The position numbers and the translations under genes were made by a program. Positions 50,532 through 59,262 of a stretch of DNA of 64,000 bases are shown one piece after another. Position 1 is the stretch's first letter. Each line of letters begins with the position of its first letter. The notes below the pieces were generated by a model. That model made no database searches and had not been told where the DNA came from. It saw only the letters and a program-made list of their open reading frames with translations. This stretch comes from JAZKHT01 sp040385245 (GTDB lineage: Bacteria; Pseudomonadota; Alphaproteobacteria; Rhodobacterales; Rhodobacteraceae): positions 68,570-132,569 of the forward strand of contig JAZKHT010000012.1 of NCBI GenBank assembly GCA_040385245.1, in the 5' to 3' direction.

Positions 50532-51302
50532 TCAGTTGATCAGCGTGGGCTTGGTCGTATGCGTGACGTTCGACGGCAGAACGCCCAGACGGCGCGCCAG
50601 TTCGGTGTAGACGTCCTGCAACGGGCCGGGATCGCGGGCGACACCTTCGCCCCGGTCCAGCGATTCCGTCAAACCGCGCATGTCCCACAGGCGGCAACTG
50701 TCGGGGCTGATCTCATCGGCGACGATCAGGCGCATGAAATCGCCTTCCCAGATGCGGCCCACTTCCAGACGGAAATCGGCCAGACGGATGCCCACGCCCA
50801 TCATCACGCCTGACAGAAAGTCGTTCACCCGCAGCGCCAGCGCCACGACATCGTCCAGATCCTGCTGGGTGGCCCAGCCAAAGGCGATGATGTGTTCTTC
50901 GGACACGAGGGGCGTGCCAAGCCGGTCGTCCTTGTAGTAATATTCGACGATCGGGCGCGGCAGGGGCGTGCCTTCGGGGATGCCCAGCCGTTCGGTGATG
51001 CCACCTGCGGCGAAATTGCGCACCACCACCTCCAGCGGGATGATCTCGGCCATCCGCACCAGTTGTTCGCGCATGTTCAGACGGCGGATGAAATGCGTCG
51101 GCACCCCGATGGAATTCAGCCCGTTCATGAAGAATTCGGACAGCCGGTTGTTCAACACGCCCTTGCCTTCGACAGCGGCAGGTGCGGGCACGGCGGCAGT
51201 TGGCGCGCTGTCGTCCTTGAAATACTGGATCAGAGTGCCCGGCTCCGGCCCCTCGTAAAGGATCTTCGCCTTGCCCTCGTAAACCTTTTTACGACGTGCC
51301 AT
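50532..51302 (-). CDS. purC: SAICAR synthetase PurC, divergent form
   Basis: Ligates aspartate to CAIR in purine synthesis. 256 residues with the normal N-terminus RRKKVYEGKAKILYEG, GKGVLNNRLSEFF, RRLNMREQLV and VADEISPDSCRLWD. The segment usually reading KDDATAFN followed by charged residues is here KDDSAPTAAVPAPAAVEGKG (about residues 29-47), an Ala/Pro-rich replacement. The C-terminal part (RGLTESLDRGEGVARDPG) is also diverged. It could be one of two paralogues. GGAG lies 5 bases before the ATG. Confidence 0.9.
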   Translation of the reverse strand: MARRKKVYEGKAKILYEGPEPGTLIQYFKDDSAPTAAVPAPAAVEGKGVLNNRLSEFFMNGLNSIGVPTHFIRRLNMREQLVRMAEIIPLEVVVRNFAAGGITERLGIPEGTPLPRPIVEYYYKDDRLGTPLVSEEHIIAFGWATQQDLDDVVALALRVNDFLSGVMMGVGIRLADFRLEVGRIWEGDFMRLIVADEISPDSCRLWDMRGLTESLDRGEGVARDPGPLQDVYTELARRLGVLPSNVTHTTKPTLIN

Positions 51303-51509
51303 GAAATCTCCGTTCGCAAATGCAGATACGGGGCACCCCAAGGGTTCCCCGCACGCTTAGCCGGGCTATACGTCAAGCGTCACGCGGTCGCAAGGCAATC
51401 ACAGGGTCGCGGTGCAGGGCATCCGGCTGCGCACGCGCCTTTCACTTGCAGCGCGGGGCGCGCGGGGGCATATGAGGGACAACAGACCGCACAGCAAGGG
51501 GCCCCCCAG

Positions 51510-51824
51510 ATGACCACCTTTGACGATCGTGAACACGCCTTCGAAAGCAAATTCGCCCATGACGCCGACATGCAGTTCCGGGCCGAAGCCCGCCGCAACA
51601 AGTTGGTCGGTCTTTGGGCCGCTGGCCTGATGGGCCTTTCGGGAGACGAGGCTGCGGCCTATGCCATGTCGGTCGTGCAGGCCGACTTTGAAGAGGCCGG
51701 GCACGAAGATGTGGTCCGCAAAGTCGCCGCCGATCTGGACGGAAAGGCCGGTGCCGACAGTGTCCGCGCCAAGATGGCCGAACTTTTGCCGGTGGCCAAG
51801 GCACAGTTGATGGACGAAATCTGA
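51510..51824 (+). CDS. F1-ATPase inhibitor zeta (DUF1476)
   Basis: A 104-residue helical protein of the DUF1476 family. In Paracoccus denitrificans this protein is the zeta subunit that blocks ATP hydrolysis by F1Fo-ATPase through its N-terminal segment. The start MTTFDDREHAFESKFAHDAD matches the inhibitory end, and ADSVRAKMAELLPVAKAQL ends the bundle. Divergent from purC; a T-tailed hairpin follows. Confidence 0.9.
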   Translation: MTTFDDREHAFESKFAHDADMQFRAEARRNKLVGLWAAGLMGLSGDEAAAYAMSVVQADFEEAGHEDVVRKVAADLDGKAGADSVRAKMAELLPVAKAQLMDEI

Positions 51825-51847
51825 CACCACCCTGACGCCAAGGATTC

Positions 51848-51877
51848 AAAAAGGGCATCCGAAGGGGTGCCCTTTTT
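51848..51877 (+). terminator. Rho-independent terminator of the DUF1476 gene
   Basis: AAAAAGGGCA and TGCCCTTTTT are perfect arms around a 10-base loop, 24 bases past the stop codon. Confidence 0.85.
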
Positions 51878-52002
51878 GCTTTGCGGTTTCCCGCCAAGGC
51901 CCTGCCCGTGTGACGTAAACTGTCCCGCATTTGACCTGTTAAACGCTGCGAAACCCCTTTGCCGATACCGTGGCCCCGGGATTGTGCAGGCAGGTGTCAG
52001 TG

Positions 52003-53871
52003 ATGGATGTGTTGCGGACCGGGACCGGGCTGATGCGCCGGGGCAGGCTGGTGGCGGGTTTGGCGGTGGGCACCGCGCTGGTCTGGCTGCTGGCCCGGCG
52101 GATCAGCGAGTTAGAGCCGCTGGCCGTCTGGCAGGCGCTTGCTGCGGTGCAACCGGGCCAATGGGTGCTGGCGGGATTGGCGGTCGGCGTCAGCTTTGCC
52201 GCCGTGGGCGGGCAGGAACTGACGCTGCATCGCCATTTGCGCACCGGGCTTGCGCCGGGTGCCGTGATGCGGGCCGGTCTGGCCGCAGGGGCGGTCAGCC
52301 AGACGATGGGCTTTGGTCCGGTTACCGGCGCGTTGATCCGGTGGCGGTTGCTGCCCGGCCTGACGCTGTGGCAGGCCACGCGGGTGTCGGTGGCGATGAC
52401 CGTCGGCTTTTTGTCTGCGCTGGCGGTGATGGTGGGAATGGTCGCCGTTGCGCAGGGGCAGATCGCCGGGATGGCCGTTCTGGCGGCGGCGGCTGTCGTG
52501 ATGGCCCTCTCAGCATGGCAACCCCGCTGGTTGCCGCGCCGGGCCGCATGGCCGAACGTGTTCACGCTAATTCGGTTTCTGGGGTGGGCCGTAATTGATT
52601 TGGTCGCGCTGGCGGCGGCGCTGTGGTTGCTGTTTCCGCCAGGCACGACGCCGCCCTTTGGCGCGCTGTTCGGTGCGGTGCTGCTGGCACTGGGGGCGGG
52701 TCTGCTGTCGGGTGCCCCTGCCGGGGTCGGCGCGTTCGAGATCACGCTGATGGCGTTGCTGCCGTTCGCGCCGGAAGCACCGCTGATGGCGGCGATCGTG
52801 GCGTGGCGCGGGGTGTTTTATGCCCTGCCTGCCCTACTGGGGGCTGCCTTTGCGGCACTTGGCCCTGTCACCGGCGTGCCAGACGCCCCCGGACTGGACC
52901 TGCGCCATGCCCCGGCCGAGGTTGGCTTGGCACGGCAAGGCGATTTGCATCTGATGCCGACCCAGACCCGGGGTGGCTGGCTTGCCGGACGGTGCGGCCA
53001 CACGTTGGTGGCGGTTGGTGATCCTTTTGGCACACCGCTGTCCTTTGCCCTGCCCACCCTACGCCACGCCAGTCGCGATCAGGGCCGCACGCCTGCGCTG
53101 TACAAGGCTGGGGGGCGTCTGGCGCTGCTGGCGCGACGCAAGGGGTGGGCTGTCATCCACATCTCGGACGAGGCATGGCTTGATCCGCGCCAGTTCGATC
53201 TGGCGACCCCTGCCCGCGCAGGACTGCGGCGCAAGCTGCGCAAGGCGGCCAGTGCGGGCATCACCGTCACCTGCGGCGCGCATCCGGGCGATGGCTTATG
53301 CACAATCGCTGCCCATTGGGCCGCCGAACATGGCGGTGAGCGTGGCTTTTCCATGGGCCGCTATTGCCCGGATTATCTGACCACGCAGCGCCTCTATGTC
53401 GCCCGGCAGAACGGCCGCGCCGTCGCCTTTGCCAGCTTTCACCAGACGGCGCGCGAATGGTCGCTGGACCTGATGCGCCACGGGCCGGACCTGCCCGACG
53501 GCACGATGCAAAGCCTGATCGCGACCGCATTGGCCGATGCGCGGGCGCGCGGGGTGCCGCGTCTGTCCTTGGCAGCAGTGCCTGTGACCGCCACAGCGGG
53601 CGGCGGGCTGGCGCGGGCGGCGCTGTGGCTGACGGGCGATGATGGCGCGGGGCTGGCGCAGTTCAAGCAGGGCTTTGCCCCGCGCTGGCGACCGCTTTAC
53701 CTGTGCGCCCCGCACCGCGCGGGGCTGGTTCTGGCCGCGTTCGAGATTGGCCGCGCCATCCTGCGCCCCGGCCCCCTGCCCGCCCCGCCCACGGTTGATC
53801 CGCCCCTTCATGATGATCATGACCAATATGAATTTGCCACCGTGCCCGCATCGTGGCAGAGGATGGGGTAA
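52003..53871 (+). CDS. mprF: Phosphatidylglycerol lysyltransferase-like protein (MprF family)
   Basis: A 622-residue two-domain protein. The N-terminal half is an integral-membrane flippase-like region (about eight helices, residues 10-295, with SQTMGFGPVTGALIRWRLL and SGAPAGVGAFEITLMALL). The C-terminal half is the cytoplasmic DUF2156 aminoacyl-tRNA transferase domain (about 320-600, with GWAVIHISDEAWLDPRQF and FSMGRYCPDYL). MprF-type enzymes transfer lysine or another amino acid from tRNA to phosphatidylglycerol, reducing sensitivity to cationic peptides. Which amino acid is used here is not evident. It ends 22 bases before the next gene. Confidence 0.87.
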   Translation: MDVLRTGTGLMRRGRLVAGLAVGTALVWLLARRISELEPLAVWQALAAVQPGQWVLAGLAVGVSFAAVGGQELTLHRHLRTGLAPGAVMRAGLAAGAVSQTMGFGPVTGALIRWRLLPGLTLWQATRVSVAMTVGFLSALAVMVGMVAVAQGQIAGMAVLAAAAVVMALSAWQPRWLPRRAAWPNVFTLIRFLGWAVIDLVALAAALWLLFPPGTTPPFGALFGAVLLALGAGLLSGAPAGVGAFEITLMALLPFAPEAPLMAAIVAWRGVFYALPALLGAAFAALGPVTGVPDAPGLDLRHAPAEVGLARQGDLHLMPTQTRGGWLAGRCGHTLVAVGDPFGTPLSFALPTLRHASRDQGRTPALYKAGGRLALLARRKGWAVIHISDEAWLDPRQFDLATPARAGLRRKLRKAASAGITVTCGAHPGDGLCTIAAHWAAEHGGERGFSMGRYCPDYLTTQRLYVARQNGRAVAFASFHQTAREWSLDLMRHGPDLPDGTMQSLIATALADARARGVPRLSLAAVPVTATAGGGLARAALWLTGDDGAGLAQFKQGFAPRWRPLYLCAPHRAGLVLAAFEIGRAILRPGPLPAPPTVDPPLHDDHDQYEFATVPASWQRMG

Positions 53872-53893
53872 TTCCGTATCCGAGGGTTTTTCA

Positions 53894-54913
53894 ATGTCCA
53901 CCGACGCGCTTTCCCGGCTTTTGGCCACCCGTGACTGGCTGATGGCGGACGGGGCCACCGGCACCAACCTGTTCAACATGGGTCTGTCCTCTGGCGAGCC
54001 GCCCGAATTCTGGAACGTCGATCAGCCTGAAAACATCCGCACGCTGTATCGCGGCGCGGTGGATGCGGGGTCAGACATCTTTCTGACAAACACCTTTGGC
54101 GGCAACGCCAGCCGACTGAAGCTGCACGGCGCGCAAGGTAGGGTGCACGAACTGAACCGCATCGGGGCCGCCCTGGGGCGCGAGATTGCCGATGCGTCCG
54201 GTCGCACCGTCGTTGTGGCCGGATCAGTCGGCCCGACGGGCGAGATCATGATGCCGATGGGCACCCTGACCCACGACATCGCGGTCGAGATGTTCCACGA
54301 ACAGGCCGAGGGGCTAAAGGCGGGCGGCGCCGATGTGCTGTGGGTCGAAACCATTTCCGCGCCCGAGGAATACAGGGCCGCTGCAGAAGCGGCGCGTCTG
54401 GCGAACATGCCGTGGTGTGGCACCATGAGCTTTGACACAGCCGGTCGCACAATGATGGGCCTGACATCAGCCGCAATGGTGGACATGGTGGAAAAGCTGC
54501 CGAACCCGCCGCTGGCCTTCGGGGCCAACTGCGGCGTGGGGGCTGCCGATCTGCTGCGCACGGTGCTGGGGTTCTTTGCCCAAGGCACCGAACGCCCGAT
54601 CATCGCCAAAGGGAACGCGGGTATCCCGAAATACCACGAAGGCCACATCCACTATGACGGCACGCCGGAACTGATGGCCGAATATGCCGTGCTGGCGCGT
54701 GACGCCGGGGTGCGGATCATCGGCGGGTGCTGCGGCACCATGCCGGAACACCTGAAGGCGATGAAACACGCGCTGGAAAGCCGCCCCCGTGGCCCGCGCC
54801 CGACGCTGGAAACCATCTCGGACGTGCTGGGCGGGTTTTCATCGGCCAGCGACGGCACCGGCGATGACGCCAACGCGCCGCGCCGCGAACGCCGGGGCGG
54901 GCGGCGCGGCTGA
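53894..54913 (+). CDS. Betaine-homocysteine S-methyltransferase-type enzyme
   Basis: Zinc-dependent homocysteine methyltransferase, 339 residues. N-terminal ADGATGTNLFNMG and the three zinc cysteines C213 (GANCGVG), C279 and C280 (IIGGCCGT) are present, as in BHMT and the N-terminal MetH domain. Methyl donor is probably glycine betaine, as in related marine alphaproteobacteria; dimethylsulfoniopropionate or another donor is possible. The last 25 residues are basic and repetitive (RRERRGGRRG). Likely shares an mRNA with mprF. Confidence 0.87.
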   Translation: MSTDALSRLLATRDWLMADGATGTNLFNMGLSSGEPPEFWNVDQPENIRTLYRGAVDAGSDIFLTNTFGGNASRLKLHGAQGRVHELNRIGAALGREIADASGRTVVVAGSVGPTGEIMMPMGTLTHDIAVEMFHEQAEGLKAGGADVLWVETISAPEEYRAAAEAARLANMPWCGTMSFDTAGRTMMGLTSAAMVDMVEKLPNPPLAFGANCGVGAADLLRTVLGFFAQGTERPIIAKGNAGIPKYHEGHIHYDGTPELMAEYAVLARDAGVRIIGGCCGTMPEHLKAMKHALESRPRGPRPTLETISDVLGGFSSASDGTGDDANAPRRERRGGRRG

Positions 54914-54939
54914 CGCTTCGAACGTGTGGTGCTGAACGA

Positions 54940-54969
54940 AAAAGGCCGGGACATTTGCCCCGGCCTTTT
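54940..54969. terminator. Bidirectional terminator between bhmt-type gene and aspS
   Basis: AAAAGGCCGGG and CCCGGCCTTTT arms surround a short loop, with T-runs in both directions. Placed between convergent stop codons. Confidence 0.8.
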
Positions 54970-54988
54970 GCTGTGCGGTGTGACGCGC

Positions 54989-56767
54989 TTATTCCTTTGG
55001 CACGACCCGCAGGTTCAGATCGCGCAGTTGCGCATTCAGGGGTTCGGACGGCGCGCCCATCAGCAAGTCTTCGGCGCGCTGGTTCATCGGGAACATGATC
55101 ACCTCGCGGATGTTCGCTTCGTCCGCCAGCAGCATCACGATCCGGTCGATCCCGGCGGCACAGCCCCCGTGCGGCGGTGCGCCATATTTGAACGCCTTGA
55201 CCATACCGCCAAAGCGCTTTTCCACCTCGGACGCCGGATAGCCCGCCAGTTCGAACGCCTTGAACATGATTTCCGGCTTGTGGTTGCGGATCCCGCCAGA
55301 GATCAGTTCATAGCCATTGCAGGCAAGGTCATACTGATAGGCATAGACCTGCAACGGATCGCCATTCAGCGCCTCCAACCCGCCTTGCGGCATCGAGAAG
55401 GGGTTGTGCGAAAAGTCGATCTTGCCGTCGTCGGTTTTCTCGTACATCGGGAAATCGACGATCCAGGCGAATTTGAAGCAATCCTGTTCGGTAAGCCCCA
55501 GCTCGCGGCCGATCTCGTTCCGCGCGCGGCCTGCAATCGCCTCGAACGCATCGGGCTTGCCACCCAGGAAAAAGGCGGCGTCGCCCTTGGACAGACCCAG
55601 TTGCAGGCGGATGGCTTCGGTCCGTTCGGGACCGATATTCTTGGCAAGGGGGCCCGCAGCTTCCATGCCTGATCCATCTTCGGCCTCGCGCCAGAAGATG
55701 TACCCCATTCCCGGCAGGCCCTCTTTCTGGGCAAAGGCGTTCATACGGTCGCAGAACTTGCGCGAACCGCCGCCGGGGGCGGGAATGGCGCGGATCTGCG
55801 TCCCCTCTTGCTCCAGCAATTTGGCAAAGATGGCAAAGCCTGATCCGGCGAAATGGTCAGACACCACCTGCATCCTGATCGGGTTGCGCAGATCGGGCTT
55901 GTCGGACCCATACCAGAGAAGGCTGTCGCGATAGGCGATCAGTGGCCAATCGGCGTAAACCTTCTTGCCGGGCGCGAATTCCTCGAACACACTCTGGATG
56001 ACGGGCTGCACGGCGGCGAACACGTCGGCCTGTTCGACAAACGACATCTCGACGTCCAACTGGTAGAAATCGGTGGGCGAGCGATCGGCGCGCGGGTCTT
56101 CGTCGCGGAAACAGGGTGCGATCTGGAAATATCGGTCAAAGCCCGCCACCATGATCAACTGTTTGAACTGCTGGGGGGCCTGCGGCAGGGCATAGAACTT
56201 GCCCGGATGCAGACGGCTGGGCACCAGAAAATCGCGCGCGCCTTCGGGGCTGCTGGCCGTGATGATCGGGGTCTGGAACTCGTTGAATCCCTGATCCCAC
56301 ATCTTGTTGCGCAGATAGCGCACCACGTTGGACCGCAACATCATGTTGCGGTGCAGCTTTTCGCGCCGCAGGTCCAGAAAGCGATAGGTCAGGCGGGTTT
56401 CTTCGGGATAATCCACCTCTCCGAACACGGGCATCGGCAATTCATCCGCCGCACCCAGCACGGTGACGCCGGTGACATAGACCTCAATCTCGCCCGTCGG
56501 GATCTTGGGGTTGACCAATGCGCCATCGCGCGCCTTGACGCGGCCATCGACCCGGATCACCCATTCGGCGCGCAGCTTTTCGATGTCCTTGAACGCGGGG
56601 CTGTCGCTGTCGGCCAAAAGTTGCGTGATGCCGTAATGGTCGCGCAGGTCGATGAACAGCACGCCGCCGTGATCCCGCACCCGGTGGACCCAGCCGGACA
56701 GGCGGATCTCTTGCCCGACATGGGCCTTGTTCAGTTCGGCGCAGGTATGGCTGCGATAGGCGTGCAT
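54989..56767 (-). CDS. aspS: Aspartyl-tRNA synthetase
   Basis: Class II aminoacyl-tRNA synthetase, 592 residues. N-terminal OB anticodon-binding domain (EIRLSGWVHRVRDHGGVLFIDL is around 18-39), motif 2 near FRDEDPRADR, bacterial insertion domain (about 290-420), and motif 3 GIDRIVMLL. The alphaproteobacterial form is commonly non-discriminating (tRNA-Asp/Asn) where gatCAB is present; the sequence alone does not settle this. Confidence 0.97.
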   Translation of the reverse strand: MHAYRSHTCAELNKAHVGQEIRLSGWVHRVRDHGGVLFIDLRDHYGITQLLADSDSPAFKDIEKLRAEWVIRVDGRVKARDGALVNPKIPTGEIEVYVTGVTVLGAADELPMPVFGEVDYPEETRLTYRFLDLRREKLHRNMMLRSNVVRYLRNKMWDQGFNEFQTPIITASSPEGARDFLVPSRLHPGKFYALPQAPQQFKQLIMVAGFDRYFQIAPCFRDEDPRADRSPTDFYQLDVEMSFVEQADVFAAVQPVIQSVFEEFAPGKKVYADWPLIAYRDSLLWYGSDKPDLRNPIRMQVVSDHFAGSGFAIFAKLLEQEGTQIRAIPAPGGGSRKFCDRMNAFAQKEGLPGMGYIFWREAEDGSGMEAAGPLAKNIGPERTEAIRLQLGLSKGDAAFFLGGKPDAFEAIAGRARNEIGRELGLTEQDCFKFAWIVDFPMYEKTDDGKIDFSHNPFSMPQGGLEALNGDPLQVYAYQYDLACNGYELISGGIRNHKPEIMFKAFELAGYPASEVEKRFGGMVKAFKYGAPPHGGCAAGIDRIVMLLADEANIREVIMFPMNQRAEDLLMGAPSEPLNAQLRDLNLRVVPKE

Positions 56768-56961
56768 ATTGCTCCCCTTTGCGAGGCAAATTCGTGTCGC
56801 GCCGATACACCCCGCCGCAGGGGGGAAGTCAAGTGCCGCAGGGGGCAGCCGCGTTCATGGTGCGCAAACGCACAAATTCGGCGCGCAAACCGAACCTTTT
56901 CGCATACCCGCACTTGGCCCATATTAGCGCCATCTCCACCCCCGATGGGAAAGGACGCATC

Positions 56962-57876
56962 ATGACCACCACCATCCCCGGCCTGCACCATGTCACGGCC
57001 ATTTCTGGCCCGGCGCAGGAAAATGTCGATTTCTACACCGGCACGCTGAAGCAGCGGCTGATCAAGAAGACTGTCAACTTTGACGATCCCGGCACCTATC
57101 ATCTGTATTACGGTGATCCAAAGGGGACGCCGGGAACGATCCTGACGTTCTTTCCCTTTGCCGATGCAGGCCCGGGCCGCGCTGGCCCCGGCATGGCGCA
57201 GGCCTTTGCCTATGCCGTGCCAAAGGCCGACTTTGACGATGTGATGGGCACCCTTGCCCTGTCCGCCACCGATTTCGAAGGCCCGTTCAACCGTTTTGGT
57301 GCGCGCGTGATCACGTTGCGCGATCCCGATGGCGCGCCTGTGGAACTGATCGAGGATGCCAGCGCCACCGACGCCCACGGATTTCATTCGGTGACTCTGT
57401 GGGAACGCGACCCTGATCCCACCGCGCGCCTGCTAACGGATGTGTTCGGATACACCGTCTCCGGCACCGAACGCACCGGCGCGGTGGACCGTTTGCGCCT
57501 GACGGCGCCGGGAACGAACAGGGGCAATGTGATTGACATCATCCGCTCGGACACTCCCAGCATCGGGCGGCCCGGCGCGGGCACGATCCACCATATCGCC
57601 TTTCGCGCCCGCACGGATGACGAACAGCAGGGCTGGCAAGACCGGCTTTCCACGGCGGGCCACCGCACGACGCAAGTGATCGACCGGCAGTATTTCAACG
57701 CGATCTATTTCCGCGAACCCGGCGGCGTGCTGTTTGAAATCGCCACCGACCCGCCCGGCTTTACCGTGGACGAGCCGTTGGAAACCCTTGGTCAGGCACT
57801 GAAACTGCCCGCGCAATATGAACCGATGCGCGACCGCATCACCCGTGTGCTGCCCGCCCTCAGGGTCAAGGCATGA
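56962..57876 (+). CDS. VOC-family ring-cleaving dioxygenase (MhqO-like)
   Basis: A 304-residue protein of two tandem VOC (glyoxalase/bleomycin-resistance) modules: metal-site histidines in GLHHVTAISG and HGFHSVTLWE, IHHIAFRART, and glutamates in PVELIED and LFEIATDPPG. It resembles MhqO/YkcA-type hydroquinone dioxygenases. AAAGGA is 6 bases upstream. Its stop overlaps the start of an MhqD-like esterase (ATGA), the same pairing as in Bacillus mhqO/mhqD systems. Confidence 0.85.
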   Translation: MTTTIPGLHHVTAISGPAQENVDFYTGTLKQRLIKKTVNFDDPGTYHLYYGDPKGTPGTILTFFPFADAGPGRAGPGMAQAFAYAVPKADFDDVMGTLALSATDFEGPFNRFGARVITLRDPDGAPVELIEDASATDAHGFHSVTLWERDPDPTARLLTDVFGYTVSGTERTGAVDRLRLTAPGTNRGNVIDIIRSDTPSIGRPGAGTIHHIAFRARTDDEQQGWQDRLSTAGHRTTQVIDRQYFNAIYFREPGGVLFEIATDPPGFTVDEPLETLGQALKLPAQYEPMRDRITRVLPALRVKA

Positions 57877-58511
57877 GGCGTATCGGCCCCACCACGGATG
57901 CCACCGCCGGGATCGTGCTCTTGCATGGTCGCGGCGGCACGGCAGCCGACATCATTTCACTGATGGCACATGCCGCCCTGCCGCAGGTCGCGGCCATCGC
58001 CCCGCAGGCACCGGGACACAGTTGGTGGCCCAGCAGCTTTCTGGCCCCGATGGCGCTGATGCAACCCCATGTGACCGCAGCCCTGGCACAGGTTGAAACC
58101 GCCATTGCCACCCTTGCAGGCGACGGCATTGCAAGGGATCGCATCTGGCTTGCCGGGTTCAGTCAGGGCGCGTGCCTTGCCGCCGAATCCTATGCCCGGT
58201 TAGGCGAAGGTCTTGCGGGTCTGTTGGCGTTTTCGGGCGGGCTGATCGGCACAGGCGATACCGGCGCGCCCCCGACGGATGCGCTGTATGGTCATGCGCC
58301 AAAGTCTTTTGACTACAGCGGCACGCGCGCAGGCAAGGTCTGGGTTTCGGTCCACGAAAAAGACCCCCACATCCCACTAACCCGGACAAAGGAAACCGCG
58401 GCGGTCCTGTCCGCCATGGGCGCACAGGTCGAAATCCAACTTTACCCCGGAGCAGGGCATGGCGTGATGCAGGACGACATCACGGCCCTGCGTCGCTATC
58501 TGAACCACTGA
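57873..58511 (+). CDS. Phospholipase/carboxylesterase family (MhqD-like)
   Basis: Alpha/beta-hydrolase of 212 residues with triad S97 (GFSQG), D164 (HEKDPHIP) and H196 (GAGHGV). Family members include carboxylesterases and MhqD. Translationally coupled to the upstream VOC dioxygenase, suggesting joint action on quinone- or hydroquinone-type compounds; the substrate is inferred only. Confidence 0.85.
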   Translation: MRRIGPTTDATAGIVLLHGRGGTAADIISLMAHAALPQVAAIAPQAPGHSWWPSSFLAPMALMQPHVTAALAQVETAIATLAGDGIARDRIWLAGFSQGACLAAESYARLGEGLAGLLAFSGGLIGTGDTGAPPTDALYGHAPKSFDYSGTRAGKVWVSVHEKDPHIPLTRTKETAAVLSAMGAQVEIQLYPGAGHGVMQDDITALRRYLNH

Positions 58512-58626
58512 CCCCTTCGTCTTTTCGCACATATCCTGGGGTTGGTGGCGCACGGTCGCGCGCGCACTTCAGGCTTTCCGGCTGTGCCGGAAAGCCGTGG
58601 ACAAGGGAATGGCGCGGCACGCGCCG
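58511..58626. repeat. Composite palindromic element, copy B
   Basis: Order of parts as in copy A: minus-oriented box CCCCAGGATATGTGCGAAAA then GACGAAG (58513-58540), hairpin GGCTTTCCGGC-TGT-GCCGGAAAGCC (58572-58596), then AAGGGAAT and GGCGCG-GCA-CGCGCC (58611-58625). The pabC stop codon begins at its right end. Confidence 0.55.
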
Positions 58627-59262
58627 CTATTCGAAAACCGCCCGCATCCGGCCGCGCAAGGCGTTGCCCACCCACAGGCGCACATGGCCCAGATCGTGGC
58701 GGTTCAGCACCTCTTCGCGGCACAGGCCTGTTGCCAGCAACTCGGCCCGCAACACACCGGGCAAAAGGCCCGATGCCCGGGGCGGCGTGCGCAATCCGGT
58801 GCCCCTGTCAAAGAACACCGTCGTGATGGTGCCGTCGCACACCTCGTCCCGTTCGTTCAGAAAGATGACTTCGTCCAAGTCCGGCGCCAAACCCGCCCGC
58901 GCCGCATCATACTGCGCCCGACGGGTCGATTTCACCGCCAGCCACGGATCAGTTGACGACAGACGCACATTAGCCAATCCCACACGCCATTCGGTGCAGG
59001 CAGGCGGCAGATCGGCGGTCGTCACCGCCACGTCCCCCGCAGCACCCAGCGTCAGGCGCACGCGGGCCGGTGCCGGGCCCACTGCCGCCTGCAAGGCGGC
59101 CCCGACTGCGGCACGGTCCACTGGAAAGCCCAGCACTCCCGCCCCCTGCCCCAGCCGCGCCATATGGCCCGGCAGACGCGGAAACTGCGCGCCGTTCCAC
59201 AGCAGGGTCTCGATCAGCCTTATGCCGTCGGATTTGGCAACTTCGCAAAGCGGGCTTTCCAC
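58627..59262 (-). CDS. pabC: Aminodeoxychorismate lyase-like class IV aminotransferase
   Basis: PLP fold-type IV enzyme, 211 residues, releasing 4-aminobenzoate from aminodeoxychorismate. The PLP lysine is K111 in AVKSTRRAQYD; NERDEVCDGTITTVF is the family substrate/phosphate motif. GTG at 59262 is taken as start because GGAGGAGG precedes it; this overlaps the pabB end by 43 bases. A branched-chain aminotransferase is less likely given the pabB neighbour. Confidence 0.85.
   Translation of the reverse strand: MESPLCEVAKSDGIRLIETLLWNGAQFPRLPGHMARLGQGAGVLGFPVDRAAVGAALQAAVGPAPARVRLTLGAAGDVAVTTADLPPACTEWRVGLANVRLSSTDPWLAVKSTRRAQYDAARAGLAPDLDEVIFLNERDEVCDGTITTVFFDRGTGLRTPPRASGLLPGVLRAELLATGLCREEVLNRHDLGHVRLWVGNALRGRMRAVFE

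Noticed and set aside
53872..53893. Possible SAM/SAH riboswitch before the betaine-homocysteine methyltransferase gene
   Set aside because: Only 22 bases separate it from mprF and they do not contain an aptamer.
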